Translations under genes and position numbers: made by a program | Source: Rotaria sp. Silwood1 | Lineage: Eukaryota > Rotifera > Eurotatoria > Philodinida > Philodinidae | Direction: 5' to 3' | NCBI GenBank assembly: GCA_905250075.1 | Contig: CAJNOP010000124.1 | Span: forward strand, 194,373-258,372 | Length of the DNA stretch: 64,000 nucleotides | Part shown: positions 53,833 through 64,000 of the stretch, piece after piece | Layout of the letters: each line of letters starts with the position of its first letter | Numbering within the stretch: position 1 is the first letter of the stretch | The notes under the pieces: model-generated | What the model was told of the DNA's origin: nothing | What the model saw: only the letters and a program-made list of their open reading frames with translations | Databases searched by the model: none

Positions 53833-55816
53833 TTACCACCATAAACATAATCCAATCTGTATACGTTCGATTTTATAGTCATCAAGTAGTTTTTCACAAT
53901 CGATCATTGTCTTTATTTGTTTGATCGTCTCATTTTGACCATCGAACATCAATGAGAAAAGATGAGTGTTATTAATTCTGTTTAATAGCAGAATTCGTAC
54001 GATTGAGATGAGATTTTCCTTTGTTTCGGAGATGTCGAGGCATTGCATTCGAGGAAAAAGATTGTTTAGCAGTCGAGCAGCGTCAAGTCTAAGTGCATAA
54101 TCTATTGTTACATTGGTCACGTTGTTATCGTACACTAAATCGGCATTGTTAACTTGCTTGTCTGATAAGAAATGCATCTCATACGGTGACATTGCTTCAA
54201 GAACCAATGTGTGAACATTAGGCATATGAACAAGTATGGCGAGAATGTCTAAGCACTGATCATTGCATGAAATCTTTAAATAAGTGATATTTATCAAAAG
54301 AAAAATGCGACTGAGATTATCAATGAATGAGTGAATGTCAATAGTATTATTGCCCGTAAATGTCAATTGAGTAATATGTAAAAATTGAAAGGAAGAATCA
54401 GCAACAACATTTTCACTTTTCATGTAAACACGACGAGTCAAAGCTAGATGGAAGACCGTATCTTGATACGAGCAAATGTCATTGTCCAAAAACGCATTAA
54501 TCTGACAAGGGTTTCGTCTAAAAAACAAAGAGAACTATTATCTCACAATGAACATTTTGTTTTATTGTTTTACCAGCGTGATTGAGTTGAATAGAATGCT
54601 AGAGATGTCTCCGAGTTGAAAAATTGACGATGTCTATGTGTAAAGAACCATTGTCGTTCGATCCAAAATGGAGTAGAAAATTGATCGAGCAATGCCCGAC
54701 AGGCAATATTTCCGTTAGCATCTTTAATCATTGGACCAAAGTAATTGAAGATAAATGTACGCAAATGAGGCATATGACGTAAAATCAATTGTTGCCATCG
54801 ATAAGCATTTAATAAGGCAGGTTCATCAACGATCGAGATGCGTAACAATTCTAATTGAGAGCCAATGGTTGCAATGAATGATTCGAAGTCGTCAAATGAT
54901 AAGTGGCAATGGTTTAGAGAGAGATGAGTTAGATTGACCGGTATTATTAGTTGTTCTATTGGTGATCTTACATTGAATGATAGCCAATCAACTGACAAAC
55001 GATGAAGTCGTGGTGTATATGACAGAAATGTATAGATGCTTGCTGAACTAGCTAGATTATCAATGACAAGATGTTCGAGGGTGCTACTTTGTTGATGGAT
55101 GCTTGTAGCTACTGGAAACGAGGGTATAGCGTCACCAAAATCTCCAAACCATAATTTGGCAAATTTCAAAACGGGCAGACGAAAGATCAGTTGATAAATA
55201 TTACCTTCTTCCTTTGGATAGTTATTGAAAATGATGGTCAGAGAGAAGAGTCGAGGTAGTAATGCTAAACTAGTGAGAACAGAAATGGCATTGTCTGCAT
55301 CGAGATCATCTAGCGTGAGTGATTCGAGACGAATAAATGATGAATTAATTGGGAATGATGTGAAAAAAAAATTGATGAAAAATGCTTCTGATAGATGTAA
55401 TGAGATAATTCGATGAATATATGAAGCGATAATATTTGTAGAACGCTTGTTGAAATTCGATTTAGACATAAATGGAATATTCAATTTGAGAAAAAAATAA
55501 GAACAACTGAAGAGATGTTCGAAACGAATATTAAGATTAGAGAAAGCTTCAAGTATATGATAACCATCAAGAAAGTCGAAAATGTTGAATAGAATTTCGT
55601 TTGATAAATCTTCGAAATAGGTTATTGATCTAATTATGAGAAAAAACAAATCATGGAAAGATAACAACCAACAAATTCTCGTGTTACTTACTGCTTCTCG
55701 CTATGTATTGCTGCTAGACGATGGCAAACTGGAAAAATTGACGAATGTAATAAAGTCTTCGAATCGATGTTAAACTGATCTTGCTTATCATATACTTGTT
55801 GTTTAGCCGAATTCAT
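53833..55816 (-). CDS. F-box protein with LRR-like C-terminal region; splice junction reads UGA
   Basis: Exons on the minus strand: 55816-55692 (ATG), 55629-54574 and 54517-53833 (stop TAA). F-box proteins recruit substrates to SCF ubiquitin ligases through Skp1. The F-box is at about residues 45-85: YFEDLSNEILFNIFDFLDGY. The rest is Leu-rich with irregular LRR-like segments (LESLTLDDLDA, LTHLSLNHCHL, LEHLVIDNLA) and the motif FWIERQWFF, common in bdelloid members. Total would be about 621 residues. Joining exon 2 (ends TG before GTAAAA) to exon 3 (begins A after TTTTAG) gives codon TGA. Without splicing the frame also stops at once (TGG TAA). The 227-codon exon 3 is otherwise fully open and ends in a family-like DYKIERIQIGLCL. 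So the gene is freshly truncated, recoded, or mis-sequenced at one base. Confidence 0.8.
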
Positions 55817-56902
55817 GTTGTAATTACACTTTAGTCTAGAAACAATCATCATAGTACACTAATTCGGATTTTACTTTGATCAAAGCAAATTTTTATCATA
55901 TAATTCTTGATCAATAAGATCAAATAGAAAAAAAGCTCATAGTGTTGATGCAGAGAAAATCTTATACTCATCATTTGGACGAAATCGACTTAGAAGAAAA
56001 ACACAATTTTGTAGCAAATAATCTCATATTTTTCTCAGACTATGTGACGGAAAGAGTAAAGTGCGAGAGAACAGAAATGTTTGTTTTCAGTGGAAGTTCA
56101 CAAACACTAAAGTGAACGAGCACAATATATAGCCTTTTTTCAATTCAAATTTTTGTAATATCAGAAATGTTTAGCCTACCTTTTCAAATGAATGATCGTT
56201 TCCACTAGAGTCAAATGCTTTTTATCATGACGAAAGACACACATTTTTCTCAACGTGTGAATTAGGCAGCAATAAGGGCGAGAAAATTCATTGGTGCGTC
56301 ATTGTAAGGTGACGGACAGATGGACGTCCAAGAATAAAGGAGAAAGTTCAACAATAGAGAAATACAAACATCCTATTAAAAAGTTCGGCATATAAGTGTC
56401 GTAATCGGTCAATAAATATTTGAATGGATGCCTTACTGCCATGTTTGACTGCTTGCATCGAAAAAGTGATTTTGAGAGAAAACAATTAAAATAGAAGAAG
56501 ATTATATGAAAATAGGTTTTAAATTTTAAACTGGTGACAAATTGAATTTGAAAGATAAAAAAAGAAGATCATAATCATTTTAACAAATTCATTGAAAATA
56601 TTTCATTATGTCTCTTTTTACCATGTTCGAAGACATCATTCGATCAATTTGGATATACATATACTCAAATACAAGTATTTCTTTCAGTTTCTTTTTTCCT
56701 TGACGACTCACCGTGTTACTCCGAGTCACTTTTATCATTCTGTTATTATAGATGTTTCCCTTGCGAAGGAAAATTCATAAATTTATTTTCTTCGTCATTT
56801 TGTTGCTTTCATTTTCTTTTCTTTAGTCTCTTAAATGAGTAAAAAAAAATGAATTTTTTGTTTTCACAGAGGTAGCATTTATAATAAATTATAGAACGAC
56901 AT

Positions 56903-57046
56903 GGACCAACTGTAAAAATAATGTTGAAAGATAACAGTTTTGACTGAAATATAGAAGTTCAGTTTTTCCAAGTATCATTGAAAAAAACTGAACTTCTATA
57001 TTTCAATCAAAAGTGCGATCTTGCAACATTATTTGTACAGTGGTTC
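56903..57046. mobile_element. 144-bp foldback (MITE-like)
   Basis: Left arm GGACCAACTGTAAAAATAAT...ACTGAAATATAGAAGTTCAG pairs with its inverse ending ATTATTTGTACAGTGGTTC. The innermost 20 bp or so (GAAATATAGAAGTTCAGTTTTT) is nearly perfect. The end resembles Tc1-type CCACTGTACAAATAAT. No ORF. Confidence 0.78.
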
Positions 57047-58455
57047 AGATCAACACAGCAATAGAAAGGTGAAATAATAATAGATTATCATTGTCGTGGA
57101 AGTACATATAAAATAGTTATTGAATCGATGTGTCGTCTTTTTATAAGATGATGGAGAAAATCGCACAGTTTAATTACGATAACAACCAATCGGTTACCTA
57201 GACTTATAGATTCGACTTCTATTCTGGTTTCATGATCTGCATTCAAATAGTCATTCGTGCTATTTGAAACATGTCATTGTGGATATTCGATAAAAATTTT
57301 ATATGTAACATAACCGTGGATAGATAAAATGAAAAATAATTTCCGTCGTTCTCACTAATTTATATTAGACTCGTCTACTCTCGCCTTCATCTTACCCTTC
57401 AAATCTTTTTTGAAACAGATTGAAAATTAAGATAAAATCATTTCGAAGAAATAAAGAGAAGATTGTTGAAATAAGAATGCAGATCGTAAAATATGCGAAG
57501 AATTTAAATATGATCAATATAAGCAAATAATTCAAGTAAGATTTTATTTGGTAAAGATTCCAACTTGATCTTTTAAACTAGTAAATAAATTCGTACCTTC
57601 CATACTTTCAAGTATTTAACCTTTTAGCATACCTTTCAATTTCAGTTTTTATACGCAAATGATTTACTGCCAATGAAAGAAAAAGAAAAAAAGTTTTGTC
57701 TTACAGTTGCAAATATTCTTCAATGAAAAAACTAAAATTTTTCTAAAGAATTTCTCTTGATTTAATTTCATTGAAAATCTTGAGAATAATTATAAGAAGA
57801 AGTAATATTTACAAGATGTTTCAAACCTTACTCATGAACCATTCTTGATCGTAGACATTAATATCAAAATTCTTTCCAGCAAACACAATATATTTTTGAA
57901 ACATAATTCCGAAATATTCTATTACACGAAACAAATCTAACGAATTTTATTTTCTACATAAGAAACAAACGAATACATCAAACGAAATATGTTATACCAA
58001 ATATTAATCTAACATTTTAATACAAATTTCGTAGAGTGCCCTTTGATCAGTAAAAGCGTGAATAATAAGAGCGCGTACGGGTACATTTGAAGGAGAAAGT
58101 GTCACGAATATGAAACAAGAAGAAATAATGGAAGCAAATCCAGTTCAATGGTATATCAAGTATAGATTCTAAAAATGAAATAAAAACATAAAGAAAACTG
58201 TTCTTCTCATATTCCCATAAAATATTCTTGTGTAAAAGCTTCAATAAGTTGCAAGGTACTGTTAACAATATTCATCACAAGTCGTAAAGCAATAAGTAGT
58301 GTAACTCTTCTCTATATTTCAATCAAGATAGTTGAACTTAATTGTACAAGTAGTAACAGTGAAGAATGAAATGCTAATTAGAAGTAATTTTAAATCGACA
58401 TATCTAAAATTGCTTCCCTGGTACACAAATACATACTACAGTCAGTTTTTTTAGA

Positions 58456-58746
58456 TTAATATTTGCGACCATAGTGCGCACTAATTCAACAGCAATCACA
58501 AAGCATGTTAACACTATGATACTTATAATTATAAACTTAATGCTAGCCTTCTTTTGCCACCATTTATATGAGTTTCTTCCTGAAAATTTTCAAATAACAA
58601 TTATTCATTATGAGAGATTAGCTGAGGCATATTCAATTCTCATACTCACCTTTGACATAATAGTATTTTACACAACCAAGAAAAATAGAATCAGTAGCGA
58701 GCAAAAGCAGCAAGCTAATATTTGCGGTTATTACAATCACTATTAA
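58456..58746 (+). pseudogene. GPCR-like fragment (TM6-TM7 region)
   Basis: An open frame encodes a polar loop (TIVRTNSTAITKHVNT), a hydrophobic segment (MILIIINLMLAFFCHHLYEF), a short polar connection, a second hydrophobic segment (AYSILILTFDIIVFYTT) and a basic tail with a stop. This order matches the last two helices of rhodopsin-like receptors of the type seen at 47402-48410. No upstream helices or start were found, so it is likely a truncated gene or a last exon. Confidence 0.4.
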
Positions 58747-58944
58747 CCAACTAATGATGAGTATTACGATGCAAAGGATATATTGATATTGATAAAGAAA
58801 AACCTAAAATTACAAACTTATACTATTGATTTTTACTACACTTCATATTTACGTCACTCAATATGTTAGATAGATATTTCACGGTGAATTTTGATAGTTC
58901 ACAACGGAGTATGTATACAATGATAATGAGAAAAACCCATCCCA

Positions 58945-59016
58945 GGGTGGGTGTGGGTGTGGGTGTGGGTGTTCCTGAAGTGTAGATGAACACCCACCCA
59001 GACCCCACACCCACAC
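58945..59016. repeat. Telomere-like hairpin
   Basis: G arm GGGTGGGTGTGGGTGTGGG and on (58945-58972), spacer about 17 nt, C arm ACACCCACCCAGACCCCACA and on (58990-59016). Compact and well matched; no flanking duplication. Confidence 0.9.
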
Positions 59017-60800
59017 TTTCAACGAGAACCTGTGTGTCCAGTGATCATTTACTATATACAATATCTGCGCGTGAAAAATCGTGTTCAGAATCATGTGACA
59101 TCTATTGAACTGCAAAAATATTGCATGAATTCTTATTTCACAAACAGTAAGAGCGGAGAGAAAGAAAAAATAAATATTATAGTGTAGTGTACTATACTCA
59201 AAATGTTTTAGTGAAGAACTTCCATTTGTTATACCTTTAAAATCAACAAATTATCTTTGAATAGCTCAATTCTTAACTGAAACAAAGGGAAAGTTAGTTA
59301 GATCTATTAAATATGCAAGGGAAAAACCAATGTTTAAGCAACACTCATTTTGGATTAACACATTCTTCTAGTGACAGTATTTTGTTGATATGCAAAGCCG
59401 ATGTTTCAGTCAGAGCGCCATTGCCTCATTGCGTTTCAGAATAAACTTATTTTCCGACCAAAAATTTAAAATTTGCCCACATAGTCACAGTCAAATAAAA
59501 TTTAGTACAACAATATTAGTATTCATGTTTGTTATTTGTAGAATCACTTCTATAATTAATAGTTTTTTCATGCAGATGATATCTAAAAGAGTTATTCTTC
59601 ATAAATGATTGATAGGAGTCATAAACTAACTAGTAATTCCCTAAGTCTATAGTGTCTATAATTGTACCATTGTAGTTATCGCAACGGTCTTTATGGATAG
59701 GCGTACAGTTCGCTACTATCTTAGTGATATACTATTTATCGGCTTAGTTTATTGGTGAAATATTTTTAAAATATAAAATCCAAATAACAAGTACACTATT
59801 TTGCGCGCCATGTGAATTCAGAGTTTTAATCTTTTTGTAACCAACTCCGGGAAATTTATTTTTCACTTTCTGAATGAGTTAGAAGACAATGGCATCCTGA
59901 CTGTTTCTTTCCTGAAAACATTTTGAGAATCTTTTTGTGCTATCTGGAAATGAAATGTTAGAAAGTTCATTGTTGTTGTATCTTAGATACGACGCATATG
60001 CTCTCTCAACTATTGAGAGAGCGAGAGAGATATGTATGTATGCTTTGCTCAACAATCAGATGTGGAAAAGGGTTCATAGGTTCTCTAAAAGCAAGATAAA
60101 AGTTTCCCCAATTGTATCTACAAAATGTTACAAACTGGTTTGTTTTATATAACTTCTTTTGCTTTTTGAATCAGTAATTCCTAAAAAGAGTCAACTGGTA
60201 ATTTTTTCTTCAACTTTTTTTCATTGTATCTGTTTTAGCTGTGTATTTTTGTTTTCTCGTCTATTCCAAAATTTCCCCAACGTTCCACTTTTTGCCTGTG
60301 ATCCTACTGTAATCTACGTACAGATTCTACAGATTTGTTGAATAATATTTTTTCTTTCTATTTTATACCAAAACCGTTTCGATCTTTTTAGATCATCATC
60401 TGTAATTGTTTTCTTTGGTCTTTCTTACGGATTGACTCTGATTATCTATGGAGTCTAAAGGTTAGTAGAAATTTCAACCGAGAAGACAAATAAATTGCTG
60501 CCCGTTGTGAGATTTATTTTCTATTCTCTGGAGTTTCTTTTTATTCAGTTCAAAACAGAGACAAGAATGTCTTGAATTCTTTCTTTTATGTAGAAAAGAA
60601 ACTTTCTCAGTGATTTTTATGAAAGGAAAACATACTTTTGTTGTTTACATTTAAAATTACTACAAGTAAATTCATTTTGTTCCGAAGGAGAATGGATAGT
60701 TTGAGCTCGTAAAGAGATTTTTCATGCGTTTAAAAATCGTTTGTAAAGTGTTCTCCTTTACAAAAACAATTGTTTCATTATTATTTACTGTGTCATCTAG

Positions 60801-63800
60801 CAGCAACTACATTACAAAATCAAGCTTCATCATCATGTCAGTTGAAATTGAGAAGATTACCAGGAGATCAATATAGTCTAATTACATATGGCCTACAAAA
60901 ATTTGAAATTTTTTTCTCAAATGAATACTTGTACGTTCCTGCAATTAGTTTATTGATTGATGCATTTTATGATTGTCTACCGAAAAAACAACAACAACAA
61001 GCAAAACAATTAACTAATGACGATAAGAAGATATTCATACAAACAGTCATACAAAAATTATCAATTAAAATTCGAACAGCAACACGCAATCAAAAACATT
61101 TTATGGAATCAGATCCTTCATCTACTGGCGATTTAACACAAGAACACGAACAATTAATTTTTGTCAATAATCAAGTAAAAAGTTCATTTATTTATATACT
61201 TTGTATATAACATTGAAAAGGTTATTAATCTACTTCATAGTGGTTAACTGCATGTGAAACATCACCAACAGATCAAAAAGATCATCATTATTTTCTTGCA
61301 TTTGTCAAATTTATTCACGAAATCGGGCATATGTTTGCTCCACTTATTATGAATCTATTGAGTTTTAAAAAAAAACAAAAAAACATGTGTAAGTGCAATA
61401 ATAACAATGTTTCTTGATGAGTAAACAAAATTTTTGAAATATTCTTTTTTCTAGGTCAAAAAAAAAAAAAGTTAAATTACAGTCGAAGAAACCTGCAAAA
61501 GAAATTTTCATTACTCCACAAAGAATTGGAACATACGAAAAACAAAAAAAAAAGAAAGGTGATGCTGGTCATCAACTTGAACAAATAATTTTTGGCGGGC
61601 GTGTAGTCTCAATGGTGTCAACCAAAGATAAAAAAGCATCGTTTACAGTAAGTAAAACTGTTTTTTTTTTAATTCAAATCTGGCTTTGTAGTTGTCCTCT
61701 TTTTCGCTCTTCTTAGCTCTAAAAATTTTCATTCTCCTCTCGACAATTGGTCTAGAAAACTTTATTTTATCTTAGAATTGAATATTTTTGAGTTTTTGAG
61801 TTGTTTTTTCTTAAATTGCTACTTCCATAAGTTGTTAGTAAAGCGAAGTGTTTAATAATTCATGAAGAGTTTTGAAATGATCTTTAGGTATACTTTATTG
61901 AAATATATCAAGAAAAGGAACTTTGTTGAAGAATTTGTCAAAAATTAAAATAGTCCTTATATGTAGGATGTTTCCGGGTTTGTGCTAGAAGCTTGTTACT
62001 ACAAGAGCTCAAATTTTGCTATAGTCGTCTGAAAACTTGTAAAAGTTGGCATGTTTTAGTTTTCGAAGTTTTCAGACATAGGAATACACTCAGGTAGTGT
62101 TGCAGTACCGTTTGAGACAGTTATCAAGATCAATATCGAAAATTATCTACTGAAAAACCAGATATTTCTACGAATATTTTACGTGATCGGTAATGTTTTT
62201 GTAGCTTGAAATGAAAGGTTTGTCATGGGATATGTGCTAATAAAATAATCTCCCTTTTTTAAGGGGAAATTCTCTCAAAAACTGACTTCTGCCGGACACA
62301 GCCCAATCCACTGAAACATTTAGGAATTGAAGATCTTTATTTGTTTGTTATTTTGTGAATTTTTTTACCAGTCCTGTTTCATCTTTTGGGAAATTCAGGT
62401 TCATTAAATTGCATGAATCGTCACAGTATTTTTTTAAAAAACAACATCTCCAGAATTTAGTTTTTTTTTAAACAAGACATTTAAACTTTACAAAACAACC
62501 GAAGCCAATTTCTGGATTTGCCCTCCGTTCACTTTTGATAGACATTTTAAGTGGAAATTTCGAAAAGTCTTTGTTTACTGTTTAACCAACTATATTGTTT
62601 TCTCTAACAAAACTAAAAATCAAAAATCGGTTCTAGTCATTTTGTGCATTTTAGTGTTGACTTTCGTTTAGAATAAAATTATATTTTGCACTGCATAGTT
62701 TCAAAGAAACCTGCTCCTGACTAAACGAGAGTAGCGACAAAATCGAAACAAACTAAAAAGGCATGTGCGTTTTAGTGTATCTTAGCTCGTTTAGAACAAT
62801 ACGTCTCTTTTCTATACAGCAAATTTATGTTGATAAAGAGAAAATTAGAAGAGATTTGGAGTCAAAACGTTTCAATGTAAAATATGTATGGTTTCTAGAG
62901 CTTTTAGGAAGCTTCCTCAAACGCCTTCGAAGATTAATCATTCAGTAATGAGTGATGTATAATCTGCAAGACATTTGTCTACTATCTGACGTATAAGAAA
63001 GAAAAATTACTTTTTGTTTTAATGAAAACAACTCTTTCTGAGGGTGTCCCTTAAGAGATTCTTCTGAAAGAAGGGAGCGTAGAAATGCGGCACAACCGAA
63101 TCAATGTACACTGCCCGCTTCTTGGTTTCGGTCTGATTCTTTTTAATAAAGTTTTTAATTTTTTTAAAATTCTCATTCTCCACCAAGTGTTGCTGCAGAG
63201 CCAGAGATAATCTAGAATATTTCGTCGTAAATAAGCTGGTTTTCTCGTGCGCGCTAATATATTTTAGCATTAAGCGTTCCTACAATAATGACTACAGAAA
63301 AATTTTGCAAGACTGTGGAAAATGTAAATTTTGTATTTTCGTCCTCATACTCAAAAGTATCTTTTAAGAAAATTTGCCTAATTGTTGTTCAGATTTACTT
63401 TTGATTTACTTTTTTTTTACTTTAGATTGATGCTTTGGTTGTATCTGATGATGTAAATTTAGGTTATTATCAAAATAAAATGAATGGTCTTTATTTAATT
63501 AATCATCAATGTCCTTCGCGATATACAAATGAATTTATTCAACGTAAGACTCCTTTCTTAAAGATTTATTCTATTAGTCGAAAGATTTTTTCGAGTCAAG
63601 TTCTAAGTGGAAAATGCAGATTCTACTTCTATGAACGTAAATTCTATGTAGTTCAATAAACTCTTTCTAGATGTTGAAGTTAAATCCTAGTACTATCATC
63701 ATTTTAGCATCTTCTCTGAAGAAAATAGCCTGAGAATTTTCGAGTAATATAGGAAATTAAACGTTTCTTCTTGGATTATGTAAGGTAGTTAATTTAATTT

Positions 63801-64000
63801 TTTTGATTATTGTTTAGAATGTACAAATCTTGACGATTTTAAAATATTGAAAAGTGACCATTATAGACTTGCAACACTTACAAATTTGAATGCAATGAAT
63901 AATATGATAAATCTGAATGAACAAGTCGAACACAATGAAGCTGATAACAATATCCGACCATATGAAAATTATCTTAATTGTTATGCTGATGCGGATGATA
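60801..64000 (+). CDS. Zincin-like (HEIGH) accessory protein, partial at both ends
   Basis: Exons in the window: 60801-61174, 61241-61386, 61455-61647, 63426-63543 and 63818 to beyond 64000. All phases fit, with GT-AG introns; the first visible exon begins in phase 1, so at least one 5' exon is missing. Exon 2 contains FVKFIHEIGHMFAPLIMNLL, an HExxH motif as in zinc metallopeptidases. Exon 3, after a Lys-rich linker, has KGDAGHQLEQIIFGGRVVSM, whose Glu residues could supply the third zinc ligand. Later exons carry DALVVSDDVNLGYYQNK and an Asn-rich acidic stretch (HNEADNNIRPYENYLN). No signal peptide is visible in this part. I do not recognise an exact family; a peptidase-like fold is inferred from the motif only. 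The 1.78-kb intron 3 contrasts with the other short introns. Confidence 0.62.
63019..63270 (-). other. Unassigned ORF inside intron 3 of the HEIGH gene
   Basis: An open frame of 83 codons on the minus strand has Lys/Asn-rich but protein-like composition (LQQHLVENENFKKIKNFIKK, PHFYAPFFQKNLLRDTLRKS). No domain recognised. It may be a transposon remnant that enlarged this intron, or chance. Confidence 0.2.

Larger units (their letters stand above)
55817..60800. other. Intergenic between F-box gene and metallopeptidase-like gene
   Basis: AT-rich DNA with a small foldback (56903-57046), a GPCR-like fragment (about 58456-58746) and a telomere-like hairpin (58945-59016). Short frames at 59390-60341 lack recognisable features. 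Upstream exons of the gene starting at 60801 probably lie in the right part but were not identified. Confidence 0.5.

Overview
The window is AT-rich animal nuclear DNA: intron-split genes, GT-AG splice sites, many poly-A/T tracts and one 100-N scaffold gap (41294-41393). Several signs together suggest a bdelloid rotifer. There are interstitial TGTGGG-type arrays, the telomere repeat known from bdelloids. There is an arginine-type ADP-ribosyltransferase joined to MORN repeats, an F-box/LRR-like protein with a familiar bdelloid layout, an orphan rhodopsin-like receptor, and an intronless 2OG-Fe(II) oxygenase. The species was not determined.

Left part (about 0.5-23.5 kb, + strand): a membrane glycoprotein gene; transcription factor AP-2 (6655-9472, 8 exons); RuvB-like 2/reptin (11303-15960, 12 exons); and an MCTP protein with three C2 domains and two membrane segments (18048-23447, 13 exons). 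Exon phases close through AP-2 and RUVBL2. In MCTP one donor is uncertain. These are conserved metazoan housekeeping or developmental genes.

Right part (about 23.6-59 kb): accessory DNA. It holds palindromic Tc1/mariner-like foldbacks, a hAT-type MITE with a perfect 8-bp target duplication, a 2.2-kb element with ends matching over about 16 bp, a GTAC-rich element with a second truncated copy, a 9-bp minisatellite running into a perfect palindrome at the gap, and ten of the eleven head-to-head telomere-repeat hairpins (the eleventh is at 112-157). Genes here are an ART-MORN gene with an in-frame amber (minus), the intronless oxygenase (plus), a GT8 glycogenin-like gene cut by the gap and by a 2.6-kb intron, a GPCR with a homopolymer frameshift (minus) and an F-box gene whose splice junction reads UGA (minus). 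From 60.8 kb an unfinished gene with a HEIGH zinc-protease-like motif runs off the end.

The most interesting signal is the set of TGTGGG...CCCACA hairpins, each in telomere-to-telomere orientation with a spacer of roughly 7-31 nt. One directly abuts a broken copy of a transposon that is about 807 bp long elsewhere in the window. That is the layout expected if double-strand breaks had been capped by telomere repeats and then rejoined. This is an inference, not a demonstrated mechanism.
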